A stretch of DNA of 64,000 nucleotides from Heliopora coerulea (Eukaryota > Cnidaria > Anthozoa > Scleralcyonacea > Helioporidae). The notes under the pieces are model-generated. The model worked only from the letters and a program-made list of their open reading frames with translations. It did no database searches and had not been told where the DNA came from. A program made the translations under genes and the position numbers. Below are positions 32,805 to 44,645 of this stretch, one piece after another. The DNA lies in NCBI GenBank assembly GCA_030142905.1, contig JASJOG010000280.1:242001-306000 (forward strand). Reading direction: 5' to 3'. Each line of letters starts with the position of its first letter. Positions within the stretch are counted from its first letter, which is position 1.

Positions 32805-34477
32805 TCAAGGAGCATGAAACTGAACCATGTCCTTCTCCAACAATTTCAACGAGCTCTCCATGGAATAGATGTTGTCCTACACACACAAAAAACAAGGGAC
32901 ACAACTGTATTTAAGTATGCTTCAATAGTGCAGTAATACTGTGGGTTTTTTCCAAAATTACGGTTACAGCTGCAATTTTGTGGTTCTGGACTTTGCTCTA
33001 AAGTTTCAACCTGCTAACAATGGACAAAAGAATTGGAAAGGAATTATCTTCCCTAAATTACCATACCAGAAATAATAGAGAGATGTGGCCAAATCATGCA
33101 TATGTAATCCATTTGAAAAGTGGCTTGTTATCTCATTAAATAAAAAAGCTTTTTTTTTTTCAGGCATGGACATTAAGTAGCAGCTTATACAAACACCTTG
33201 AAATGGCAATTGCTTTCAGACAAACTAGCAAGATCACTTTTTTTTGGTAAAAAAAGGGGTTGGTATCAAATGATTTTTTATGTTTGCTAAGAGGTGCTTA
33301 CACAAAGACTGAAAACTGAACTAAAAAAGTTTTCATGACATACTAAACCCTCATTTGACTGAAATTTCACATCACATTCAGTTTTATCATCAAGTGCACC
33401 TTTTAACATTAAAGTTCTTTAAAATTTAAACTGAATGATAACCAAAATATATAAATACTTTATTTTCATTATATCTTAGCTGTATTAAAAAATCACCTCA
33501 TCTTACCTCAACTCCCTTAACTATGCTTTGTTCATAATCATTGGTCATCATAGAAATCACCTGACTGACTTCAAACAATGCATACTTTTTATTCTGTCGG
33601 AAAAAAGATTACAAAACTGAGTTCTTGTGAAGTAAACTGCTCATTATCTGTAGCAAGTGGCTGCCATAAGTATCAGCTGATTTCAAACTGCACTATAATG
33701 TGGTAATAAGGATATTCAAAATCTTAATTATTTGGTTTTTTTTCAAAATTGATAAATTTGCTGTCAAACTGGATGGGAGGGTTGATGTTAGACAAATTTC
33801 AAATACACAAAATATTTCCTCCAGGCATCAAAATTTAAAATTTTGATAAATAAATACTTGACAGATTGGCAAAATTTTGGTTGTAGTCTGTAAATTGTGT
33901 TCATCTCTAATATATTCAAGGAAAATCACTCACTTTCTACTCTAACTGAAGCTCAAGATCATCAGCAATGGATTGTTAGTAGCCTTTTCATCATTATGGA
34001 AATCATCAATATTATAATCACTATCGTCATTATCGTTATCATTATCAAAATCATAATTATTATTAACTCTATTGTAGTATTAGCATTGTTATTATTATCG
34101 TTTTCATTTTTATGGTATAATTACTATTACTATGATTACCATTAGCATTATTTTACTGTCATTATCATCTTTATCATTACTATAATCGTTATTATGATCA
34201 TTGTTATTATCATCATTATAATTACTATCAACATAATAACTCTCCAAGTCAATATCATCACCATTATAATTAAGCTAGTCACCTTGCATTTTAAATAGTT
34301 ATCTTTTCTACCATCAAAAGAACATCACACTACTTCATAAAGCTCACCTTATCTTTAAAAACAAATGCTACAAACATTTTGATTTCGAACTGCTCTGCTA
34401 ACGACTGCTTCCCATCATTCAACTTTCTCTTCAAGCGGGTTCATCATAGTTGACTTCCTCGAACGAGGACTAGCCAT
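32805..34477 (-). CDS. Small three-exon gene, about 95 codons, unidentified (one apparent frameshift)
   Basis: Minus-strand exons are 34477-34348 (130 nt), 33593-33507 (87 nt) and 32876-32805 (72 nt with stop). Borders are strong: AAG/GTGAGC, TTTTTTCCGACAG/AAT, GAG/GTAAGA and TTTTTTGTGTGTGTAG/GAC, all in phase 0. The start ATGGCTAGTCCT (34477) has good context and opens a basic N-terminus (MASPRSRKST). One extra base at about 34435-34425 shifts the frame; the later frame continues LNDGKQSLAEQFEIKMF to the donor. Exon 2 encodes YALFEVSQVISMMTNDYEQS; exon 3 ends KLLEKDMVQFHAP. The product would be a short, helical, probably coiled-coil protein. I cannot name the family. The hAT element at 34619 lies in the presumed promoter. 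The extra base may be an assembly error or true decay. Confidence 0.6.
33996..34270. repeat. Degenerate (ATT/ATC)n trinucleotide repeat
   Basis: About 270 bp of ATTATC, ATTATT and ATCATT units with frequent interruptions. It lies inside the first intron of the small minus-strand gene. Ile-rich open frames here are by-products of the repeat. Confidence 0.85.
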
Positions 34478-34618
34478 TATAAACGGATTAAACACATATA
34501 AACCACCTTCTCATTCGGTCTCCATCACTCTTTCAACTATCTCTGGGATAGATAAGCTTGATAAAAGTCAACAACTGCTATGAACCTTTGGAAAACTCTC
34601 AAAACGTTTACTGTCGGA

Positions 34619-36119
34619 CAGTGGCGTAACGTGGTGAAGTCTGTCTAGGGACATGAGTATAATACGCCGCCCCCAGTGGGTCGCGCCAAAGATGGGATTG
34701 CAGGCAGCGGAGGCGCAAGGTCGCTTGGGATCCTGGGGATCATCCGCTGAGAAATGTTGAGATCTACAGTCTCTGAAATGTCATTGTGCCAAAATTCTGA
34801 AGGCCAGAAAACGTCATTTTTTGATTTGATCAAGTGATATTAACGATATCCGGTCTAATTTTGTTTATCAAAAAGTATACAATATATAATATCCATGATT
34901 TAATTATACCCCGAAAACGCCCCAATATGGTCCTGTATTATGAAAGCTGTGATAAAGAAACGTTTGTAATAACAATATAACATAACATTAATTTCATTAT
35001 ATAATAACAGTTAAGTAAGCGAGTTTTGATAGTAAAGTTTAATTCTTCGAGCCTTGATTGCAGCAAACTTGTCAATAACAGAATCAAAATCAATAGTATC
35101 CATGATGTCTCTTTCAATTGACAAAAGTGCCAGACTACTCAGTCGTTCCTGGCCCATACTTGACCGCAGGTGGGTTTTGATGAGCTTTAACTTTGAAAAG
35201 CTTCTTTCACAGGAAGCAACACTCACGCACATGGTGAGAAATGTTCTCAGGGATATGAACACGTTTGGAAACGATGTTTCGTGTCCCCACCTTACCACCC
35301 AACGAAGCAGGTCGAGTGCACTCCAACTAGCCACTGCTTCCTCTGTTCGAAGGACATAGGCATTGATATGGCGTCGCAGACGTTGGATTTCATTTCTTAG
35401 TTCAACAGCCGAAATATCGTTGTACGTCCCTGTGAGTAAGTCAACTGCGGTGCTGATGATGCCGTCTTTGGTCGCATCCATAAGGATCTCCATATTGGTG
35501 AGAAACCCAAACATCCTGTTTACTTCCACTATCCTTCCTGTTCTCTCGTTCATTTCTTTGTGCAATTGATCAATTATTTGAAGCTGTTCACACCTCACTT
35601 CATCTTGTAGCGATAACCCAGCATCTTCGCCAATTTCACCCGCCAACCTCCTTCTACGTCGCGTCCTCCTTTCTGTTGCGATGCCATTCTCTGCGCAAAA
35701 CGCCATGGTTTTCTCATTCGCAACGTCGACCACCTTTTCACGCTCTTCCTGGCAGAAGAGAACAAGCGACCCTAGTTTCGTCGCACAATCATCTAAGCCA
35801 AGCCCAGGTTTTTGTAAAAAGACTTGAGCATCATTAACTTCCTTCAGAATTTGATGCCAAAATGTTAGGTAGGCAATGAAGGTGTATGACATCAGACAGG
35901 AAAGAAGGATGTTGGCATCAGAGCGTGTATCAGCGGTTTCGTGTGATGGTCTGACTTGTGATAGTATAATGCTGCAACTTTCCAGCATCGGTTAAATAAT
36001 CATCTATTTTATTTTAATTTATTCAACATTCAATCGCAAAAATGCCGCCCCTCTGAAAGTGCCGCTAGGGGCATTTGCCCCCTTTGCCCCCCCCCCCCCC
36101 CCCCCACGTTACGCCACTG
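34619..36119 (-). mobile_element. hAT DNA transposon, 1,501 bp, internally shortened
   Basis: Terminal inverted repeats CAGTGGCGTAACGTGG begin at 34619 and end at 36119. The flanking octamers CTGTCGGA (34611-34618) and CTGTCAGA (36120-36127) are an 8-bp target duplication with one difference, the hAT signature. Inside is a minus-strand transposase lacking its N-terminal part. The right end holds a run of 19 C (36087-36105) next to the inverted repeat. Confidence 0.92.
35011..35988 (-). pseudogene. hAT transposase, N-terminally truncated
   Basis: A 325-codon frame. The C-terminal hAT dimerisation region is clear: SVASCERSFSKLKLIKTHLR followed by SSMGQERLSSLALLSIERD, preceded by a W..LDLLRWV segment. 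The N-terminal half carries the HETADTRSDANILL and FCQEEREKVVDVAN patterns of the middle of zinc-finger MYM/DUF4371-type hAT transposases. A complete member of this group is roughly twice as long and starts with a zinc finger and the RNase H-like catalytic core's first Asp, both absent. The frame itself has no internal stops, suggesting a fairly young deletion derivative. Confidence 0.85.
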
Positions 36120-36127
36120 CTGTCAGA

Positions 36128-37294
36128 TAAAGGCTTCTTCCTACTTGTCGTTCACTCAGGAATTGATTTGCCTTTCTCAGAGGCCTGTCACAGCGACAAA
36201 ATCAGTAAATTTCCTTCCTTTATCTCTAAATGACATGATTGAAGAAGTCCGTAGTTTTCCTCATCGTAAGTAGCCTCCATAACAACATAAATTCAACTTA
36301 AAAGCAATCAATTTCAGTCACAAAGATAAAATTTCGATTCTGCACACCTCCGCAGGATTCACCGTTTGTTATGCTTCCCGTGAGTCACTGCGGTAAATCC
36401 GAAAAACCCGTGGATAATAGCTCCCTTCCTTCCACGCCATTAGCCATGGGGCCTCCATAATAAACGCTAATGCAAATTAATAAAGAGAACACTTTCTGAA
36501 CGACAATCCAGTAATAAATTGAGGAGGGGGGCACGATATCGAGATACCGTCCTTCGTCATAAAACCACGTCCCATGGTGGTGGAAGCTTATAATGGAAAT
36601 TGCACTCATCAACTTATCAGAGAGAGGGTCTTCATTCTTGATCCTTTCTTTTCACTATACAACCATAGGGTCACATACATCAAAAATTCTAGTAATTTCT
36701 TGCCATTATAACCCAGAGATGATCAAATGGTGTTCAGTTAAAAAAGACAGAAAAAGCCTAAGTAAATCTAGGCATCATTTATTAACCCTTTCAGGCCTAC
36801 GGTTGTTGCACAACAACAAATTACACCATTGGAACTAATGAAAGAACTAAGCGAAAACCAAAAGAAGACAAAGAACAAAAAGAAGAATTCACCACGAAAA
36901 GGTTAACCCTTCACTTAGAAAATTGCCCAAAAGAGTCACCCCTTGACGAGCAAAATCGTCTGGTGTTAACCAGACTAAAATTGTCTGTTGTTAATCAGAG
37001 TAAAATTAATAAGTTGCCAAATGGCAAGTGCTCCAAATAAAGGGTTAATAAGCAAGCGAGTCGGCACGCATTGCTTCATGGTTATAGCGGTATCACAAAC
37101 ATTGAAAATGGCACTCTCTTAGGAGCAAACACACCTTGTTTTATTAACTGTTTGGAAAGCTCTTGAGGAGTCTAGAATTCCGGCATACACCTTACCTGAG
37201 AGGATAGTTGTGTGCAAGCTGCAGGCCGAGGAAGCTTATCTTGAATTGACGACGAACCCCAGTCGCCATTGCTTGCGCCGAATCACACAAATAC
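36128..37294. other. No gene seen; contains dispersed GACGAG(T/C)AAAATCGTC motif
   Basis: 36943-37006 carries TTGACGAGCAAAATCGTCTG and two partial repeats of (T/C)AGA(C/G)TAAAAT. The same motif appears at 40093-40126 and, inverted, in block D at about 25990-26020 and 56410-56445. No coding sequence is supportable. Confidence 0.5.
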
Positions 37295-37420
37295 ATAAAC
37301 TTCAACTTCATACTGCAAATATATGTTTCCAAGATTTCGCGCAACGAGAACGTTCTGCAACGAACCGCTGAGCATAGAGGAAAGAATCCTGGCGACAAAT
37401 CAGCAAACAAAGAAAGATTA
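37295..37420 (+). pseudogene. Fragment of family X gene
   Basis: 37325-37400 translates with FRATRTFCNEPLSIEERILA, which lines up with KATRAFNNEALSTDDRILS of copy A and KASEAFSDEALSTEDRILA of copy C. The DNA to its left (ACTTCA...TTTCCAAGATTTCGCGCAA) also matches copy A at 38459-38497. Nothing on either side continues the gene. This is an old 5'- and 3'-deleted relic, about 600 bp upstream of copy A. Confidence 0.7.
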
Positions 37421-38046
37421 TGAAGCTGTGAGTTATGTCATCCCCAGACCATTTACAAGTATTTGGGGCGGCTCCAAATATCAAGAAAAGGCTCTTGGAC
37501 GACGTTGGCAAGCGCCCTCACCAAGCATCCATCTTCTTTTTTATGGCAATTAACATTCACACGGTACGGTTGAGAGACCGAACCCGGATATTACAATAGG
37601 CCCATAATTTGATTATTTCAAATATCCATCGCGTTGAGCCTGGTGATCCTGTTAAAGGAGTACGAAAAAAACCAAATAAGTAAATAAACAAATAAACAAT
37701 TAAGTTCAAGGATCTTTCTTTCGGTATACATATATCCCTCCCACAAGTTCTTGTTGTGATTGGTTCTCCTATTAATGAAGCCCTATGAGTATTTATGTTG
37801 ATTTAACCCTTCTTTAAGAACGCGACAATGTCTGTGAAACTACGTTCGAACATCCGAGGCTTACGCTTGCCCCCAGGACATACAACGCACGCTTACCTTG
37901 TTGCTAACCTTGGCTGTTGCGTAACCTCAAATTAAGTCCCTAAGAGTATACACTTTAGACTCGTGTTTTACGCGTTCTAATAGTCTATACTTGGTAAGAC
38001 TCCTTGCTAATCGTCTTACTTGGCTTACTTGGCTATATCAGTTACA

Positions 38047-39704
38047 ATGTCTTCTTTAGTCACCGGTCTCTTAAATGTCACTTTTGGCCTACTTTGGAAC
38101 AAATTTCTTGACCATACAGCCAACGAATTGAAAGAAGACTTGACAGACGAGAAATGTCGACAATTGATTGTAAGAGAACTGGATGACATTAAGTTTAAGC
38201 TGGATGGTCTGGCCCGCAAAGATCTGCTAAGTAGCATCAGTTTCCTCAGTGAAGGAGTCCGTCTACTTTGTAGTGTTGTCAATGAATCCAGCTGTGGTGA
38301 AGCTACATTGGTACATCAACAAGAAGCCATCAGTCAGGCTCAAGGATCAGCAATGGTGGAGTTCGATAGCTTGAAGCATGACAGAAACCCGGTTTTTAGT
38401 AAGGCTAACTCACTTTCGCAGGCAATCAAAACATTGAAAATTACCTCTGGCGAGCATTTCACTTCTGCCAAGGTATCTTTCCAAGATTCGCGCAAAGAAG
38501 CAACGAGAGCATTCAACAACGAAGCCTTAAGCACAGATGACAGAATCCTCTCAACAAAACTCCGAGTGATTAGCCGAATTCTCGAAAACCTGGAAAACCT
38601 GGACATTGCATTTGACGTGTGTAAAGGCTACCTTGGAGAACTTCACGAAATGCCAGCAGTCCGGGAGATGTTCTCTGTCTATTTCACCGGAGGAATGAAA
38701 TCGCTGTTTAAAAAAACCAAGCGACTTGAGAACGTGAAATCTGTAATTATGATCAGTTACATATTGTGCAATTTCATGGTGCAAACAGCCAGAACAGCAA
38801 TGGACATGTTCAACTGGCCAACAATAAAGTCTTCGGCAGATTCTTTACATCCTTTAATGGACTACGGCGTCGTGAGATTGATGGGAGCTTTCAAGTTCGT
38901 CCACTTCATTTATTTACATTTGGCAAAGATAATAAAGTATCATATGGCCCCGATAGAGCAGCTGTGAATAGCAAAGGAGAGATAATGCTTCCAAACTACG
39001 ACAGTAACTGTATGGATGTTATCAACTATAAAGGCGAAATCAACTTCGGTTTCTCCTTACCTGAAGAACACACATCAACGAATAACCGATGCCAAGAAAG
39101 TACGCTGGCCATTGACCTCGCGGACAACTTTTACGTTGTCACTGGCCTGGAGGTATCTCACAAACTCTCCTTCAAATTGTCGGTGTTTGATGCAAAAGGC
39201 AAATTTAAGCAACAGTTTCCTTTAACATTTCTCAGTGGTCATGGAAGCGTTTTCAACAATGTCTGTATTGCCGTAAACAAGAACACATATGTTTTCATCA
39301 TGGTGGAAGGTGAAGCATGCGTGTATGTCTGCGACAACAGTGGTCAGCTGAAGTACAGCTTTCCTGTGAAGATTAGGCGTCCTACAAATCTGACCATTTC
39401 TCACAACAGCGAAATAATCGCAGCAGAAATGGCAGGAAAAACTGTTTATGTCTACACAGAGGAGGGAGAGTTAAAGCGAAAGTTTAAAGTGCCTGAAGAT
39501 CGCAAAGTGTACGCGGTGGCATTTAATCACTTCGCGAAAAAAATTATTGCATATACGGGTCATCAGCTGGAACAATATCTTGAAACCGGCGAACAACAAC
39601 AAACTTTACAGCTTCCTTTTAGGGACCAGTTGTTATGCAACATCACATCTCATCCCACTGGCCCCGTTGCTGTAGTTCACGAGAAAGGAGTTATTTTCAT
39701 TTAA
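38047..39704 (+). pseudogene. Family X, copy A (helical domain plus beta-propeller; one frameshift)
   Basis: The start MSSLVTGLLNVTFGLLWNKF at 38047 matches copy C's MSSVVTRVLNVTFGLLWNKF. The first frame runs to about 38885 and covers the all-helical half (LDDIKFKLDGLARKDLLSS, ALSTDDRILSTKLRVISRIL, LHEMPAVREMFSVYF). Homology then moves to another frame (one base lost or two gained near 38885) and continues without stops to 39704 through the propeller half: NSKGEIM, NSGQLKYSFPVKI, GKTVYVYTEEGELKRKF, and the terminal SHPTGPVAVVHEKGVIFI. Copy A is the most diverged of the three. If the frameshift is a sequence error the gene would be intact. Function unknown. Confidence 0.75.
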
Positions 39705-42164
39705 TGAAAATAAATAACATCAAAAGTACCACCTTCAAGGCAAAATATTCGGGAAATTTTCATGATGACTAAAACAAAAATATAATGTAGAAATAGGAGA
39801 GCTAGAGGAGCTATAGCTTCCAAAATTGCTTAAATACGTTGCTTGCTACCTTGGTTAACCTACAGTATGAGGATGTACTATCTTTTGTGATATCTTTATT
39901 GACGTAATCAAAGTACGGAAATAGACCCTGGGCGAAAATGGCCGCCAATTAAACATTGTTTTATGTGAGTTTAACTCCTTCCCTGAAGGAGCTCTGCTTT
40001 TGAAGAGTGAAATCTTCTGACATTAGCCAGAGTAAAAGTGACGCTAGCCAGAGAAAAAAGTCTAACGCTTCTTTCACTGCGGGAGCTCTCCCTTTGACCA
40101 GTAAAATCGTCTGACGGAGTAAAATAATAAAGGTGTTATAGGCTAGGTAAGAGTTCAGTTAGTCTAACTCGCCTACATTTTTGTACAGAGTCTATGCTAC
40201 GATATGTTTTATAATATTATTCAACAACATTATAATAATATTATAACATTCTATAATATTATGCAACATAATGTAACACATCACGATTTTCAAGGACGAT
40301 TTTTATCGCGATATTTTACTGCAACAAAATTTCTTTAAAAAATCGTTCACCAACGGATCACGTCATGAGCATCAGCTTGGGTGACATTTTTTGTGTCTTA
40401 AAATTGTCGTTTCATGTAACATGACCTTTATGGTGCTATTAAGGTGAGGTTACATTGGACGATTTTTAATGTGGATTTTTAACAGGACATTTTTGTGTCA
40501 CATCACCTCGACTGTCAGAAGTTAAGGGAGGTCAGTAGAATTAATCTATCCTTTTCTTATTTTATTCCTTGAATAAGTACACTTCCCAGTAAACACCATC
40601 TTCCACCGCCAATCAGCCGATTCAAAATATTTTTCTACCACTCACTTCAATCACTTATTGAAAAATGGGTCTGTAGCACGATCGTTCCATATTTCAGAGA
40701 ATTCTCTATGTGATGAACTCCTGAAAATTATTTGACCTGGGTGATGTTCTGATGCTGAATCAGAATGGGTAATTGGCATCAACTGTTCTGGACAATTATA
40801 CACTGAACTTTGTAAAAATTTTCATTGGAATTTTAGGAATGTCAGCTAGTGAATGGTCTTTGTGGCAAAATCCTTGGTTGATCTTGATGGGATTTCTCTT
40901 ACACAATCAACCTTACTTCGCCCCAATTGTTCAATTTTCAACAAGAGTTAACTATAGAACGAACTCAAAAAGATTGTCAGTGTCATAAAATGAAGGAAAA
41001 TGAAAACAATTCTTTTCGAAGTACAGTTTTCTCAATAAACGATAAAGAAGCATTGAAATGTCTTTTGATAATTACATTAAGCCAGTCAGGAATAAATTAG
41101 GGATGGCAAAGATTCACGGGTAACAATGGTTTACTAAATTTTCTATCATTATAGACATTGCCTTAACAAAAGCATTAACAAAAGCCAGTCATGGGGAAAT
41201 TAGGCAGCAATAAATAGACTTCGTGACATCATGAGAACATCACCTCCCGTGATTTCATTTGTTTTCTTAGAGCTAAATTGCTGTTACGGATTTGATAGCT
41301 AAGATCTTGTAAGAAGACTCAAGAACAACCACTGTCCTATCTCAGCACTAATGATTATCTGTAAACAAGTCATCAAACAAATAAGCAACTTTTGGAAACA
41401 TTCAAACGAAAAAACATGGGCACCTTTACTCAGCATGGTGGAATTTAATAAACTTCTGAAATATTTTATGAATGCCATGGATCAGAATAGTTATAAAGGA
41501 TACTCCAAAATGTCGCTTTCCACTTCAGCTTCACACATTATCTTGACCCTCAAACTCTTTCCAAAAATTGTCCTTCACATTCAAATTATAGCAATGTACT
41601 GTATTCTATTGATTCGATTGTTCCCAGTTTCTCAACTCAATTCCAAAAACTGTCACACAAAAACCATTTTATCATCCCTCTTGTAGCTCTTAATTTTCAC
41701 GAGGCTCTTGTAAACGAATAACTCGATTTTCTTGTGCTCTTTCAATAGATTGAATCAAAGGACATGCTTGTCATTCCATAGTGTGTTAGCGTTTCTTCTT
41801 ACACAACTAACCTTGATTTCAATTTCTTATTTAATGTGAAAGAAAACTTTTTACTAAAATTCACAGATCCGTAACGGTATTTTGGTTTCCTCTTGGTAAA
41901 TACTGAATAACTAATCGCTAAGATAGATTCTATTATTAAATGAATATGTTCGCATTTATATTTAAACCGGATCAAAAACGATCGTCAAGATTCTACCTCC
42001 TAAATCCAATTTTGCCCACTGCCAAGTTTCTCTCAGACATATCAAGCCAGAATATCCTTTTTAGCGAGTTATTGCTTATATTTAATCCTTCAGTGCCATC
42101 GCACAATAGCCAACTGATGAGAACTTTCTGGCATGGCATGTCCTGTGGTGTTGTTTTTATATAT
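39705..42164. other. No gene seen
   Basis: AT-rich, with the dispersed motif at 40093-40126, an AT palindrome cluster at 40205-40275 (ATAATATTATAA types), and GGTGAGGTTACATTGGACGA at 40443-40462, which looks like the end of a MITE. Open frames at 40773, 41351 and 41940 show no family features. Confidence 0.45.
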
Positions 42165-42359
42165 TGTAACGTGCCGCAATTTCAAAGCAGACAACAACTG
42201 CTTGGGACCGTGCCACTTTATTTATATTCAACGCAACAAGAAAATCAACCAACACCCCTTTCTTTTAATGTCTAGCTCCTCTCACGTCGGAGTAATTCGA
42301 TCTGCCCAAAAAATTGGCGCCAACAGCCGAGGGGAGGAACGAAACATGATATTGTCACA
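42165..42359 (-). repeat. 3' LTR of gypsy element (195 bp)
   Basis: Near-identical to 47582-47775, with about seven differences plus a short indel. Recent insertion is implied, since LTRs start out identical. Confidence 0.92.
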
Positions 42360-42457
42360 CTATCCCCCTCTTAGAATGAAACATGTCCTTATGTCACGCA
42401 ATAAATAGTTAATGAAGTTCAAAGAGCAATAAAAATCCCACTCCTGTTTCAAAACGA

Positions 42458-43060
42458 TTACGTATCGTAATCAGTCATCGAAGATGGTGGCCTTGCAGTT
42501 CGACGAGACCGCCGGCGCCCAGGCTCAGTTTCATCTGGTTGTGCTCTGCCTGCGGGTCCAATGCTGATCACAGGACAGTCTCCAGTTTTACCTGCATCTC
42601 CGCTTGTTGCAGTGTGTTGATCCGGTGAAGCGACTAGTGAGTTGCTATCGAGCCAATTCGGAGCGTTGTCCTCTTGGTAGCGCTTGAGTCTGTCAACATG
42701 AACTATCCTGGGCTTTGACTTCTTGCCCTCCTGGATCCGATACACCAGGTCATCGAGACGGTCTACCACTAGGTATGGTCCTTGCCAGGGTCGACGCAGC
42801 TTTGCGGACTTGCCTTTCTTTCGTTGAGGGTTGTACCTCCAAACGGCGTCCACACGGCTGAACCGACGAGTCTGAGCACCATGGTCGTAGTACCGTTTCT
42901 GGCGGTCACTTTCGCCTTTCAAGTGCCTCCGTGCAAACGTATGCACCTGATCGATGTGTCCCTTGCAGCTCTCGAACGTACTCGGTGCAATCTCTTGGGA
43001 TCCCTGTCGTGTCTGGTTTCCCAAGCACAAGATCAATCGGCAAATCAATCTGCCTCCCAA
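42458..43060 (-). pseudogene. Gypsy integrase C-terminal (GPY/F) region
   Basis: This frame carries a VWRYNPQRKKGKSAKLRRPW segment, then QGPYLVVDRLDDLVYRIQ, the GPY/F module found at the C-terminus of some Ty3/gypsy integrases, then an HVDRLKRY motif and an Arg/Pro-rich tail. It overlaps the end of the integrase core frame in another frame, so a frameshift separates them at about 42910-43060. Confidence 0.8.
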
Positions 43061-44153
43061 ACATTAGTTCACAGGGTGAATGGCCGGTAGTCTCGTGAAC
43101 TGCTGAGCGGTACGCCATCATTAGTATAGGAAGGTGGCTATCCCAATCCCGCTGGTTCTCTTTCACGAACTTGGATAGCATAGCTTCCACGGTCTGGTTG
43201 AAGACCTCAATCATTTCATCCGACTGGGGGTGCAATGCAGTGGTTCTGGTTTTGTCGATACCCAACAACTCACACATCTCTCGGAACACAGCCGACTCAA
43301 AGTTCCTGCCTTGATCGGAGTGGATCTGTCGTCGGACACCATAACGGGCGACGAACTCCTCTACTACAACCTTGGCGACCGTGGTTGCTTCCTGATTCGG
43401 AATTTCGTAACATTCTGTCCATTTGGAGAAATAGTCTCCGACTACCAGAATGTACTTGTTACCGCGGTCCGATACAGGAAGGAGACCAAGGACATCCAAT
43501 GCCACTCTCTCCAGGGGTGCGCCGACGTTGTATGCCCGCATTGTAGCGCGGTGTTTTCGAGGAGATCTCTTCCGAGACGCACATAGGTCGCACTTTCTAC
43601 ACCAATTCCTCACGTCCTGTGCACAACCTGGCCAGTACAACCTTTCCTTGACCCGTCCCAATGTCTTCTTTACACCCAAGTGTCCAGCCGTCTTGTCATC
43701 ATGGAGTTGGTGAAGCACTTCTTCCTTCAGGTTGTTTGGGACCAGGAATTGCCACGAAGTCTTATCCCCGGATTCCGACTCCCAGAGTCTATACAGCACC
43801 CCATCTCGTAGGAGTAATCGCTCCCACTGGCTCCAGTAGGTCTTGACCGTCTTGTTTTCCAATGACACACTAGTCCAGTCAGGTCGATCTTCTCCAGATT
43901 CTTTCCATTCCATGATCTTCTTTAGGTCCTGGTCTTCTCGTTGTCTTTCTCGTAAGTCGTCAGTGGTTCGGGTCACAAGCCAGAAGTCTCCATTGCACCT
44001 CGTCGTTCCGCCCCTGGTTTGGATTGCACGCACCATCTGGTCTTTAACACTTAAGTTTCCTGTGGAACCCACGTCCTCCAGTCTAACTACGTGCTCTCTG
44101 TCAGATTCGATTTTTTCTCTCTGCTCGGCACGGTTGCAGTGATTACACTCCAA
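42906..44153 (-). pseudogene. Gypsy integrase zinc-binding and catalytic core
   Basis: A 415-codon frame. The zinc motif is H-x-L-H...GHLGVKKTL, then YWPGCAQDV and C-x-x-C at KCDLCASRK. The catalytic triad is seen at ALDVLGLL (Asp), IHSDQGRNFES (Asp) and IEVFNQTVEAML (Glu). The segment before the zinc motif is the RNase H-integrase linker. The usual G-x-x-E-R-F-N has become M-I-E-V-F-N, a likely decay change. A frameshift truncates the C-terminal part. Confidence 0.85.
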
Positions 44154-44240
44154 GCACGGGCTTCTAGACAGGGCGTCCGCATTCCCGTGTTGTACCCCAG
44201 GACGGTGCTCGATCGTAAAGTCGTAGGTTCCGAGTATCTC

Positions 44241-44645
44241 CTACCATCTAACTAGCTGACCCTCAGGGTTCTTGAACTTTAGGAGCCACCTCAAAGCACC
44301 GTGGTCTGTGTGTATCAGAAACCGTCTTCCGTACAGATAGTGGTGGTAAGTCTTCACTGCTACAACCACGGCAAGAAGCTCTTTACGGGTGACACAATAA
44401 TTCCGTTCGGGTTTAGTCAGGGCTTTGCTGTGGTACCCGATCACTTTTTCTACACCACCTTGCACCTGTGATAGTACTGCACCAGTACCGACGTTACTCG
44501 CGTCCGCATCTAGAATGAATAGGTCATTTATCGTTGGATAGGTCAATATAGGCGACGTTGTGAGCTTGGACTTTAGACTCTGGAACGCGTCTCGACACTC
44601 TTTCCTCCACTTGAAGTCCCTTCCTTCTTCACTGGGTCGGTGCAA
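44241..44645 (-). pseudogene. Gypsy RNase H
   Basis: Residues begin with a FKWRKECRDAFQSLKSKL motif, then FILDADASNVGTGAVLSQ (first catalytic Asp), then RNYCVTRKELLAVVVAVKTY (catalytic Glu in the ELLA helix), and IHTDHGALRWLL. All are characteristic of Ty3/gypsy RNase H. Its N-terminal side is joined to RT across a deletion and frameshift; its end stops at a TAG (44238-44240) before the RNase H-integrase linker frame. Confidence 0.85.

Noticed and set aside
34000..34145. Ile-rich membrane protein
   Set aside because: Encoded by the degenerate ATT/ATC repeat within an intron.
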